Shown: in pieces, positions 1-9,692 of the stretch
How the letters are laid out: the number at the start of each line of letters is the position of its first letter
Numbering within the stretch: the stretch's first letter is position 1
From: Balamuthia mandrillaris
Taxonomy: Eukaryota; Discosea; Longamoebia; Balamuthiidae
Reading direction: 5' to 3'
DNA length: 64,000 nt
Assembly: GCA_031835245.1 (NCBI GenBank)
Contig: JAVKOQ010000064.1
Location: 62,001 to 126,000, forward strand
Program-made: the position numbers and the translations under genes
Notes under the pieces: generated by a model
What the model was told of the DNA's origin: nothing
Database searches by the model: none
Seen by the model: only the letters and a program-made list of their open reading frames with translations

Positions 1-1393
1 TGTTTCCTTTCATACCAGAGAAACGAGTGTGCTATGTTTTTTGCAGCGGAACTGGCAAAGAAGACCGTAACATAATCGTATTAGAAAATGGCATTATCTG
101 TTGGACTCACAAAGGTCACCATGATGAATGCAACAACGTACTTCGTCTTTCGCGCTCTTCCTCTTTCTCTCTCCCTCTCTTTCGTCTCTTATCTGCCACA
201 TTTGTCTAATATGTATCCCTATATGTTTTAGGACTTGGTACAAACATACGGGCTTCATCCGCAAGACTTTCCTTGTCCCATACAGAGCAAGGTCGTTAGG
301 AACGTTGTGCTCAAAGTTATGGTAACCATCCGCAAAGTGGCAGCTTTGTACTATTGCGACAACAAGACGGCCATAAAGCAGCTCAAAGGCACCGACTTTA
401 ACGTGCGAAGGAAGTTAGCCTCCGAAGCTGATTTACGACGAGTTGATCACCTTGACGCTGATGATCTGAAGCTGTTGGCCACACAGATGGCTATGTCTTG
501 TTGCCTTGCCTTTCTGGGCAAAGAAGTTTATACAAAACAGGTACCTTTTGTATTTGTACTTGTTTGCTATTTGTTTTGAATCCATTTCGGTTTCGGTTTG
601 TTCCTTCCTGAAAGAGACACTGATTTTTTTGTCTGATTACAGGAAATAGTTAGCATATATCCAGAACTCAGATCGTTTATTTATCGGCACGAGGACGCCA
701 GAGAACAAAGCAATCTGAAACATCTACAGGCCATGAAAAACCGTTTGTTGGACATAATGAAAGTAAGTCCCTTTTCCATAAAAGCCAAAAATAATGAAGA
801 TCCAGAAAAAAAGAAAAAAGAGATAATAACAAAAGATAAACGAAAACAATGCATAGGAAGTGGACTCAACAGAACAAAAAGACGGAATGGTGCTATTCAA
901 GCTGCGAGACAAACATGACCTTAAAGATGCACAGTGGAATCATTGCATGGCACAATGCAGAGGTATGATCTGCGATACTCACCTGGAGCACTGTATCTTG
1001 TACGTCTACACCGTTTTGTCATTTCTCATTTGGTTTAATCCTTCAACAAAAATAACGTGATTTATGCGCCACAGTTATGGATTGGATCACGTGGAAGAAA
1101 TGGAGTTGCTTGACGAGCCTACTTGGCCACGATATCCCTCTGTTATTCCTGAAGAGAAAAAAGAGGAGAGTCTCTATTATTACGCATTCCAACGAGAGGG
1201 TAGAGTCTACATCGTTAGGGAGGACTGCTTTTTAGAGGACTCTACATTATCGGCGTTGCTCACTCGTAACCAAGAACTATTGGATTCGTTGGATTGGGAG
1301 CACTACCACCACATCTTCCGGTTAGACCAAACCACAGGAAGGTTATGCCTTGTTTCTAAGCGGCATCGCCATTCTGGCAGATTCTTGTCTTGA
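1..1393 (+). CDS. Unrecognised multi-exon protein, 3' part only
   Basis: I do not recognise this gene. The window opens inside it and the reading continues through several short introns. The clearest exons are about 232-540, 643-762, about 856-999 and 1075-1393. The third intron (1000-1074) has a GTACGT donor and joins the frame cleanly. The readable protein is mostly charged and helical, with no signal peptide or membrane segment, and the last exon is acidic with several aromatic residues before a TGA at 1391-1393. The first 130 bases can be read in two frames, so the first exon is uncertain. No catalytic motif is visible. A 340-base pyrimidine tract starts about 30 bases after the stop and is probably 3' UTR or intergenic. 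Confidence 0.6.
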
Positions 1394-1423
1394 AACTTCC
1401 TCTTCGTCATGACACAGGTTTGT

Positions 1424-1772
1424 CCTCTTTTCTCTCCTCTCTTCCCTACTCTTTTCTCGTTCTCCTCTCTGCCCTGCTCTCTCCTCTTCCTCTTTCCCTC
1501 TCCCTCTCTCCTCTCCTCTCCTCTCCTCTCCTCTCTCTCCTCTCCTCTCCTCTCCTCTCCTCTCCTCTCCTCTCCTCTCCTCTCCTCTCCTCTCCTCTCC
1601 TCTCCTCTCTCCTCTCTCCTCTCTCTCCTCTCTCCTCTCTCCCTCTCTCCTCTCTCCTCTCTCCTCTCTCCTCTCTCCTCTCTCCTCTCTCCTCTCTCCT
1701 CTCTCCTCTCTCCTCTCTCCTCTCTCCTCTCTTCCCTACTCTTTCCTCTCTCCTCTCCTCTCTCCTCTCTCC
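1424..1772 (+). repeat. TC-rich microsatellite (TCCTC/TCTCC units)
   Basis: About 350 bases of nearly pure pyrimidine built from CTCTC, TCCTC and CTCTCTC units, directly after the stop of the first gene. It is open in all + frames, which creates spurious leucine/serine-rich reading frames. Confidence 0.95.
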
Positions 1773-2389
1773 TATGTACCTTAAAAATTTCGCGACGACA
1801 TGAAGTGGTTTATTGTGATCGAATCGAGGGTCCCCAATTTTCGGATTTAATAATGACGAATGATTGGTTGGTACGTTTAATTTACTATTTAAGGTATTTC
1901 ATTAATTAATCAGTGCGTGTCATTGGTTGTCACTTAATCAGTCGGTATGAGCTGAAAAAAAAAAATTGCGGCCGAACGGTTGTTTAAATTTTTCGTTTTG
2001 TTTTCTTTTTGTCCGCCAACACAAACCGCCTACACTCAATCATTAGGCACAAAACAAAAGTAACCACTCCCCAGCAGAACGCAATTATTACTTTCTAGCG
2101 CACCTCCCACCACAACAAACGCCGCCGCACTCGCTACCGCGGCCGAAACTACCTCTTTTTTTTTGCTCCATTCTTCTTTCTCCAACCTTTGTTTTTTGTT
2201 TTGCCCGCGAGCGCAGATCCAACCCTTAAAAAAAAACACAGTGGTACGTTCCCCCCCCCCTCTCCCTTCTCTCTTTGGGGTTATTCTTCTTTGCTCCTCC
2301 CCATTGTTTTTTTTTTGTTTTTTGGTGTCGGAAACGTTCATCTATGTCAGACAGAGGGAGAAAAAAAATACTGACAGGACAAAAAAAAA
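1773..2389. other. Intergenic region and 5' UTR of the homeobox gene
   Basis: No gene is seen. The first part (about 1,820-2,000) is AT-rich and the rest has A, T and C homopolymer runs that end in an A-run just before the ATG at 2390. It probably holds the promoter and 5' UTR of the homeobox gene. No clear TATA box was found. Confidence 0.5.
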
Positions 2390-4381
2390 ATGAAAACAAA
2401 ACTCGGAAAAAAAATGACAGTGAGGGACATGGAAGAGCAGCAGGAGCACAGTACAACTACTGTTGTGGAGACATTGGAAAGCGGTGGTGGAGCCCAACCG
2501 TCACAACTTGCCTCCCACTACCACCAGGTCGCCACGGCGAAGCACAGCGCAAAGGAGGAGGAGCATGAAGAGGAGGAGGAGGAGGGGGCAGACGAGGAAT
2601 TGGACGCCAAAGAAAAGGACGCCTCCAGTAACTCAGTGATGACCAACCACTCCAACCACCACCACCACCACCATCTCTCAGAAGATGCCGCCGCACAGCT
2701 AGTGGACAAGAAGACTTCCCCGTGGAAAGATGAGCTGGCAGACTCGGAGGAAGAGGAAGACAACACTGCTGCGAGTAATCATGGGAACAGCCGACGACAG
2801 GAGGAAGAGGAGCATCAAAGACAGACTAGCCCCTCTGCTGTGGCTGGCGTGTGGCCTCCTGGCACTGGCAACAGCAAGGCTACCAACAATAGCAACAGCG
2901 CGAGCGGAAGAAACCAAGCCGATCACTCTCAACAAACTCCCAACAAACAAAAATCAACTCCCTCCCAGACAACTTCCTCTGCATTCGGTTCGCCAGCGTC
3001 CAGCGCCCCTCCTTCTCCTTCCACCGGCTCCGCTTCCAATCTTTCCACTAGCGCTGCAAGTGCTGCTGCACGTTCTCCTTCACATACCCCTTCGTCTCCA
3101 TCTGCTGCTTCCTCCGGCGGTAGCAGCACCAGTTTACTCCATATGTTTTTGCCTGGCTCAAATCAATCATCCACAGCAACAACGAGTAGTAGTAGCGGCG
3201 CAGCTTCTACTACCAATGCTACCGCCGCTGGAAATGGAGCAAGCGGAAGTGGAAGGAGCAGCCCAACTGCTGCTGCACATCACTCACACTATGCAGGCAG
3301 CATTCCAAACACATTGCCTCCTCTTTCTACATCGTCGTCATCATCGTCATCATCTTCTTGCTCCTCTTGTTCATCTTGCTCCAGCCATACTTACTATCCC
3401 CATGCATCTTCGTCTGGCTCTTCTTCATCCACATCTTCCTCCTCTACTTCTGTAGCAGCTTCATCACCTTCATCATCATCAACACCATATTCTGAGAGGG
3501 GTCCCTACTCTCCTCATCCGCATCATCATCCCCATTCCCATCACCATTATCCCTATTCCTATTCATACCCTTACTATTCCAATTGGCCTCCTCCCCCGCA
3601 TTCTCATTCGCAGTATCCTTCTCCTCCTCCATCTGAAGGAGTAGCCACCACAGCCACAAATCCCACAGCAAGCAACGAGAACGGTGGTAACAAGACGCCC
3701 TCGCCGAGCCATCCTTCTAGTGCCCGACTACCTGTTTATGACTACGGCTATCCTCCAACAGGTGCCAGTGGCCCGGGTGGTGCTGCTGGCTATGCCTCTT
3801 CTTCTCCTTCTGCCACACCGTATTCGTCCCCGTTTGCACATCCTTCCATGCGAGAGTTGCTGTACGCTTCTATTCCTCCTCTCTCTTTTTTCTTTGCTCT
3901 TTTTGTTTTACTCACCTGTCCTTTCGCTCTATTCAGTCAACGCCCCGTCAAAACAGATGAAAACGGAGCCAAAGCCTCCCCAAAACGTCGTCGTGAAAAG
4001 ACCGAACCTTCCGCAGTTGATCTTCGAGACGGCCTCTCTGAGAAAGAAAAGAAAAAGGCTCGCAACAGCACCTCTCCCGAGCAGGCCGCCGTGCTGGAGG
4101 CATGCTTCCGCGAGTCTCCTTTCCCCGAGCGAGAGACCCGAGAGAGATTGGCGGCTCAGCTAGCATGGACCCCGCGCAGGGTGCAGGTCTGGTTCCAGAA
4201 CAGGAGGGCCAAGCAGAAGCGGTTGATCCTGGAGCAGAGCCTGCTGACAGCGCTGCCTTACTATGTAAATGCTGCACCGCATGGCGGATCTCCGCAGCCT
4301 CCCCTTCCCTACCCCTTCCCTGGACCGCCGCCTCCGTCTTCCTTTTCTGCACCTCCCCGTTCGACTCACCAACAACCCTGA
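2390..4381 (+). CDS. Homeodomain transcription factor, non-TALE type
   Basis: A likely nuclear DNA-binding regulator. The homeodomain lies near the C-terminus (about 4050-4235) and has the classic 60-residue spacing: a helix-1 LEACF core and a recognition helix RRVQVWFQNRRAKQKR, with Gln at homeodomain position 50. The 28-residue distance from F20 to W48 excludes the TALE three-residue loop extension. About 450 residues of low-complexity sequence precede it: acidic runs, polyhistidine, polyserine and His/Tyr/Pro-rich stretches. A 75-base intron (3862-3936, GTACGC...TTCAG) keeps the frame open, so an unspliced reading adds a false hydrophobic stretch before the homeodomain. ATG codons at 2390 and 2414 are both possible starts. 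The stop is TGA at 4379-4381. Confidence 0.85.
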   Translation: MKTKLGKKMTVRDMEEQQEHSTTTVVETLESGGGAQPSQLASHYHQVATAKHSAKEEEHEEEEEEGADEELDAKEKDASSNSVMTNHSNHHHHHHLSEDAAAQLVDKKTSPWKDELADSEEEEDNTAASNHGNSRRQEEEEHQRQTSPSAVAGVWPPGTGNSKATNNSNSASGRNQADHSQQTPNKQKSTPSQTTSSAFGSPASSAPPSPSTGSASNLSTSAASAAARSPSHTPSSPSAASSGGSSTSLLHMFLPGSNQSSTATTSSSSGAASTTNATAAGNGASGSGRSSPTAAAHHSHYAGSIPNTLPPLSTSSSSSSSSSCSSCSSCSSHTYYPHASSSGSSSSTSSSSTSVAASSPSSSSTPYSERGPYSPHPHHHPHSHHHYPYSYSYPYYSNWPPPPHSHSQYPSPPPSEGVATTATNPTASNENGGNKTPSPSHPSSARLPVYDYGYPPTGASGPGGAAGYASSSPSATPYSSPFAHPSMRELLYASIPPLSFFFALFVLLTCPFALFSQRPVKTDENGAKASPKRRREKTEPSAVDLRDGLSEKEKKKARNSTSPEQAAVLEACFRESPFPERETRERLAAQLAWTPRRVQVWFQNRRAKQKRLILEQSLLTALPYYVNAAPHGGSPQPPLPYPFPGPPPPSSFSAPPRSTHQQP

Positions 4382-4790
4382 AAGAACAACACAGCTACTT
4401 GTTCTGCTATTTTATTTTTTGTTTTATTGTTATTTTTTTTTTTCATGAGTGCACTCAGTCTCTCTGTCTACAATCAACAACGAAAAGTCGTTCGCTAAAA
4501 AGCAGTTGTTGCTGACCTCGCTCGCATGACCTGTTTACTCTATCGCTATTTTTCTATTTCTCTTTCTTGAACATTGGTGTTGGCCCACGAGGCCACACCA
4601 CCCCAATCCTCAGCAATCAACTTTTGTGTGCCTTGAAGAGCCTCAGTCCGACTTTTTCTTCTTAGAATGAATTGTCAATTATTTCCAAGAAATTATTTTC
4701 TACAACAAATTTCGTTTTTTGGGCTTCCAAAAGAAAAACAAAAGTTTGCTACTACGGCAACGGCTGTGTGGGGGTGGGTGGCGTTCTGTG
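4382..4790. other. Intergenic region between homeobox and C18orf63-like genes
   Basis: T-rich 3' UTR-like sequence follows the homeobox stop. The remainder holds no coding signal and must contain the promoter of the next gene. Nothing specific is recognised. Confidence 0.5.
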
Positions 4791-6702
4791 ATGTTTGTGG
4801 CACGTTTACCTGCGGAGGTGGACCCTGAAAAACTGCTTTGGACGCAACTGCGCATCCGCGGCACTACAGCTGTCTCTCCACCAACCACGCCGCTTTCCCT
4901 TTGCCGAAGAGTCCTCTCCGACGGGGAGGCTCGCGTGTTGTGCTGCCCGTCGTTGGAGGAGCCCTCCTCTGCGCTCTACTTGCTCTTTCCTCGTCGCGAT
5001 TCTCGAGTGGAAACGGCGGAGCGTCTTCTCACCACAGGGGAAGAGGGTGGTTGCGTTGTAGCACAACGTTGCTCAGAGGGCGACGAAGAAGGCGTGCCTC
5101 GCCCTTTGCTGCAAGCTGCATTGCTACTCTTTGTGACACACGAGCTTCGGCAACAAGGGTGGTTGCGCGTTGGCTTCTCTGCTACTTTTATCAAGACCCC
5201 TGGGATAGAGGGCTCTTCCTCAACCTTGGATACCGTGCCACTTGTTGATATGGTACGTTGTTTTCGTGCTGTGGTCCTCCATGGATATTTTTTTTTTCAC
5301 TTCTTTGCGGAGTCACCATTGGTGTTCTTCTAGTCGTTCGTGCTCTCTTGCTCTATTCAGCACCTTTGTTATTCTCTCACAAAAACAGCAACTTAAAGTT
5401 CTGTCGTAGGAATGCCGCCTTGCAGGAGATGCAACAGTCGCATTTAGCTTGTCTGCTTCTGTTGTCCGCTATCACTTGGTGAAGGTACTTATGTGCAACA
5501 CATCCACTATTTTTTGAGTTAGGTTCTCAAACAACCTCTCGTTTCAGCCGTTGGACCTTTTGACCATGCCCAAGCAAGAGGCGTGGAGGGAGGCCGAGTC
5601 ACAGGGCAAACCGATTTACTTGTCCGTTGAAGCGAGCGGCGATTGCTACTGCCTGCCCACGCTCTCCAAGGGCTGCATTCTCGGGATTGCTTCCGATCCT
5701 TCTGCCATCGAGCCTACGAGTTTGACTGCACTTCCATCAGACAAGAGCGAACTGCTCTCGGAGCAAGACTTTCGCTCTTACTGGTTCGAAATGGTTCGTA
5801 CATGTCTTCCACTAAAAAAAAAAACCGTCAAGATGATGCTTTCTGCGAATCCCCGTGAACTCACGTCCACTTTGCATTGCCCCAAAATATATAAAGCATG
5901 ACTACCTGCTTCCAGCAAAGATAGCGGCTTACGCGAGTGTTCAATTCGAAAATGCCTCTGGTCATACACTGGGAAAGGTTCTCACCTATCCGATTTGCTG
6001 CCTCTGGAAGCCTCCTGGCCTTGTTCATCTCAAGGCCAAGGCCCGAACGCAAGCGCCTGCTATCCAGTCAGACTTCGTCGCCACGCTGCAAGCTATTCGG
6101 AACCCTTTCGAACCTTCTTCAAAACTGTTGCATTTCCTTTTGACCACGAGGACAGACGCTCTACCTCTGTCTTCTTGCAGTGTAACCGCCTTTACCTCGG
6201 CTGCCAGCCTCCTGAAAGAACCTACCACTATCCCTAATCTTCAATTCCTTACTCCGCCGTGTCTTTCTTCTTGCTCCTCCTCCTCCTCCTCCTCCTCCTC
6301 CCTCTCCTCCTCCTCCTCCTCTCCCTCTCGCTCTCTGCCTTCTTCTGCTGTCGTTGCCGCTGCTTTATCCTCCTCCTCCTCTTCTTCTTCTTCTTCTTCG
6401 TCATCTTCAATATTCCCAGCACCAACCACATTCGTTACCACGTGCACAGAGATGAAAAGCAAAAACAAGCAATCAGCAAAGCCCTTATCATCTACAAGAA
6501 AACAAGGAAAAACATTGGGCACCAAAAGAGTACGTTTTCTCTCCAGTTTGCTGTCACAAATAGCTTATCACATGACTAACTTGTGGCCCCACTCTAGCGA
6601 AGGATATCCCCTGCTGAAGCTGCACCAAAAGCAAAGCCAAACAAGACTCTCACCACCACTGCAACAGAAAACAAAAGGAAAAAGGGTGAGGCCAGGGGCT
6701 GA
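4791..6702 (+). CDS. C18orf63-like (DUF4708) protein
   Basis: Homologue of human C18orf63, a family of unknown function. After splicing, the block SEQDFRSYWFEM, HDYLLP, then TYPICCLWKPPG mirrors the human block around YGDFQRHWDALYGYKLP and TYPLSCIRSQP, with the same order and spacing, followed by a similar DFVATLQAI-type helix (comparison from memory). Start is ATG 4791. Exons are about 4791-5252, 5411-5485, 5548-5793, 5897-6529 and 6598-6702. The 5411-5485 exon begins after TCGTAG and continues the frame. A 68-base intron (6530-6597, GTACGT donor) switches to a basic tail that stops at TGA 6700-6702. A polyserine stretch at 6260-6410 arises from TCC repeats. The tail is Lys/Pro/Thr-rich, as in the animal proteins. 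Confidence 0.75.
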
Positions 6703-6927
6703 AACGAAGGCGGCTATGCCCAAAAATCCTGCTGTAACATCGTACCGTTTGTATAAATTCTGTGTTCCAAAAATAACCCACATTGTTCGTTCTCCCCCAA
6801 AGAGAAACGACTCCTGTAACTCCCTTTCTGGTGCCTGCTCGACAAAAACGCTTTTTTGGAGGAAATAATTTTTAAGGGGGCCGTGCTGTTTCCCCTGAAT
6901 CGCTTTAGTGTGGCTGCTTCCCCGTGG

Positions 6928-7128
<201 letters not shown>

Positions 7129-7398
7129 CCGCTGATGAAGTCCTGTTACAAAAGCCTTAGCTTGCAGGGCGGCCTCCCGTACCTTGGTTCCGTGCGGCAA
7201 ATCCCTCCTGTGGTTTGCTTCCGTACGCGAGACACTCTATCCTCTTCTGGAATTCTTCCTCAGTGCAGAACACTGCCCCGTTCTGAGACCCGCTTTTATT
7301 GCACCACCGAAAGCACGTTGCGTCAGCAAGTGGTCTCATGTGCAGAGTACAACCACCAACTTGCCCTTTCTTTATTTACACCAAAAATGCTTTGCTAA

Positions 7399-8340
7399 AT
7401 GGGTCTCTTTCTCCCTTTTCTACGGAGAGCAACAGCGTTTGAAGTGGCCATAGGAACAGTTCTGGGCATAGGCGGGCTCATTGGCTCTGGCCTCTTGTAC
7501 ACCAAATATGCTGAGACTAAGCATTGGCGGAATATCCAGTGTACCCTCCAAAATGGTTCCTTCCCAGCCCCAACAGTAATGGCGCTTTTACCAAGAGAAA
7601 GGGAAAAAGAAATGCTCAAACACATTCTCCAACCCAAAGTTCTGTTCTTCTACCACTTGGTGACAGGAGAAACTGGAACTGGAAAAACAACCTTGATTCT
7701 TTTTACTTGTGGTGAGGTTAAACAAGGCCTGGTCTATGTGGATGTCCCTGAAAAGGTGAGTAACCTTGGTAGGGAATTGGGCAAGGGTATCACCTGGATG
7801 AAACCAAAAATATTCCTCCTGATGTGACCCTTGCATGTGCCATAGATACACTTCTGGAAGCAGCTTTGGATTACCTCAAAAAGAATCAAAAACCACCTGT
7901 GCTGATAATTGATAATGTGCAATGCCTTGCTCAGCAATCACCTAAAATGCTTCAAGATTTGGCCAACACTTGCACAGATAGTGCTAAACTGCTTTTTGTT
8001 TTTGTGAGTGGTCAATGAAATAGCGGGTGGTCGTCTTTTACTTCTCAATCGTTGTGCAGAATACCTTCAAAATGGAGCTTCTGATGGAGGTTTGGCCCAC
8101 TCAATCTCTTTTAAGTAGGACCTACTGAATTAACTTTGTCAGTTGGATAGATGTGAAAAAAATGTCTTTTATGCTTTTGAATCTGACTACAAACCAGCTG
8201 ATTTGCTTGAGGATACAAAAGGAACCTGATTGGAAGTTGATCCATGTATTGTTGAGATCTGAAACTATCAGCATTACTATGATGCAATTAAGTGACTCAT
8301 TCCAGACATCCTTACACAAGATGCATCATTGAAAGGTCAG
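7399..8340 (+). pseudogene. Broken P-loop NTPase (AAA/ATPase_2-like)
   Basis: A degraded copy of a P-loop ATPase of the kind expanded in amoebae and some fungi. ATG 7399 opens a short hydrophobic segment (about residues 14-34), then a Walker A motif GETGTGKTT near 7669 and, downstream, a Walker B-like strand VLIIDNVQCLA near 7900, followed by the usual LFVFVS strand. The Walker A and Walker B parts are in different frames, with a one-base slip near 7805-7815 that no plausible intron explains. After about 8015 the match continues as short fragments in changing frames with stops (readable pieces include LDRCEKNVFYAFESDYKPAD). I call it a pseudogene. An unrecognised intron is the alternative for the first slip only. 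Confidence 0.65.
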
Positions 8341-9692
8341 GTATTTGCATACCATCCATAAACCAATGCAATCACATTTCAGTCAAGAGTTGTTGGTTGA
8401 ATCCAACCTTAGGAAGGAAAGAGTCAGTGACAAGACAAGAAGTGTATTCAAGAGAATAGAGGAAGGACAACAAGAGTGAATCTCCGACGTTGCTTCAAAG
8501 TACACTAAGAGAAAGGGGAAAAGGGAGAAAGGAAGGATGGGGGATACAAAAGAAAAGAGAGTTGAGGGTCCGGGACGGATCCAACATGAGGATCTTGAGA
8601 TAAGTGTTAGTGATTTTACCAACAGAGTTGTGGGGCCATTGTTGCCTGCTATCCATGAATTTTTGGAGCTGCTTCTTAAGGGTGTGGTTAAGGCTTTTGA
8701 CTGCCAGAAGCAAGAGTTTGTTGCTATTGGTCAGCTCAAGCAAATTTAACTCTCACCATACAAATTTTGGTGGGAAAACTAAAACTTGCTTGAGCCAGAC
8801 AATATCAAAATCATCAAGAACAAGAAGCCATTTTACAACCAAGCCATAGTCGAGATCCTGGTACTACTTATTTTCACTCCTTTGGGTAGAAGTGTTTGTC
8901 AGATAAAGCTATTATCTGCCAGGAGTCCAGCGCGGCCTTTGTCTGCCGAGGATGTCAATGAAGATTTCCAGAGGAAGGACAGTCCAGACAACACACGTTC
9001 TTCAACGAACTTCTCTAAGACCTGAGTCTCGCTGAAATCCGTGAGGAAAGCCTCTCGCGCTGTTCACACTCGCAAGTTCCAAGCGTCAACAGACTCAGCA
9101 ACGTTCATCTGGAGGTTTCCAAGCTTCATTATCTTTGCAGTCACTCTGTCACAATGCCGGAAGCAGTGAATGTTGTGTTTTTGCCTCCATGGGGGTTAGT
9201 AGGACTCCACCTTTCGTACGTTTTTGCTCAAGGAAGCAGCGAACGACTTCAGCATTGTCGCAAAGTTGTCCTTCGAAGTGAAGGATGTAATCCTGATGAC
9301 TCCAGCCAGCGACGGTCGCATGGTGGTCGAACGAGGTCAAAAGGGTGTTGCTTTTCGTTTCTTTCATTTGTTTTTTCAAACAACAAAAAATTAATTTTTT
9401 CAAAATGAATAATTATCACCGAAACGAAATTTGTGACATAAACAATTATCATAGTAATAACTAAAATATTTTAACTTCGACAGAAAATCGATATTTTACG
9501 AAATAAAATTGTTTGCTTGCTTTTTGGCGTTAAAAAAAAATAGAGGACGCAAAAGAATTGGAGAGAAGGAATGCGCCGAGGCCATTGCGGCAAAGAAAGT
9601 CATTCACATGCTCATCGGTCTTGAATACCGCAACAACAAAAGTCTCTGTATATTCTCTCTCTTTTCAACAGAAGAAGGGGTGAAGCACAACC
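8341..9692. other. Gene-poor stretch with decayed coding-like fragments
   Basis: No intact gene is supported. A 70-codon + strand frame (8537-8749) and an 84-codon - strand frame (9149-9403) look protein-like but match nothing I know and lack neighbouring exons. From about 9380 to 9530 the DNA becomes AT-rich and contains an AACAATTATC motif also seen in two other gaps. Confidence 0.4.

Noticed and set aside
3862-3936. A transmembrane helix in the homeodomain protein
   Set aside because: The hydrophobic stretch coincides exactly with a GTACGC...TTCAG intron.
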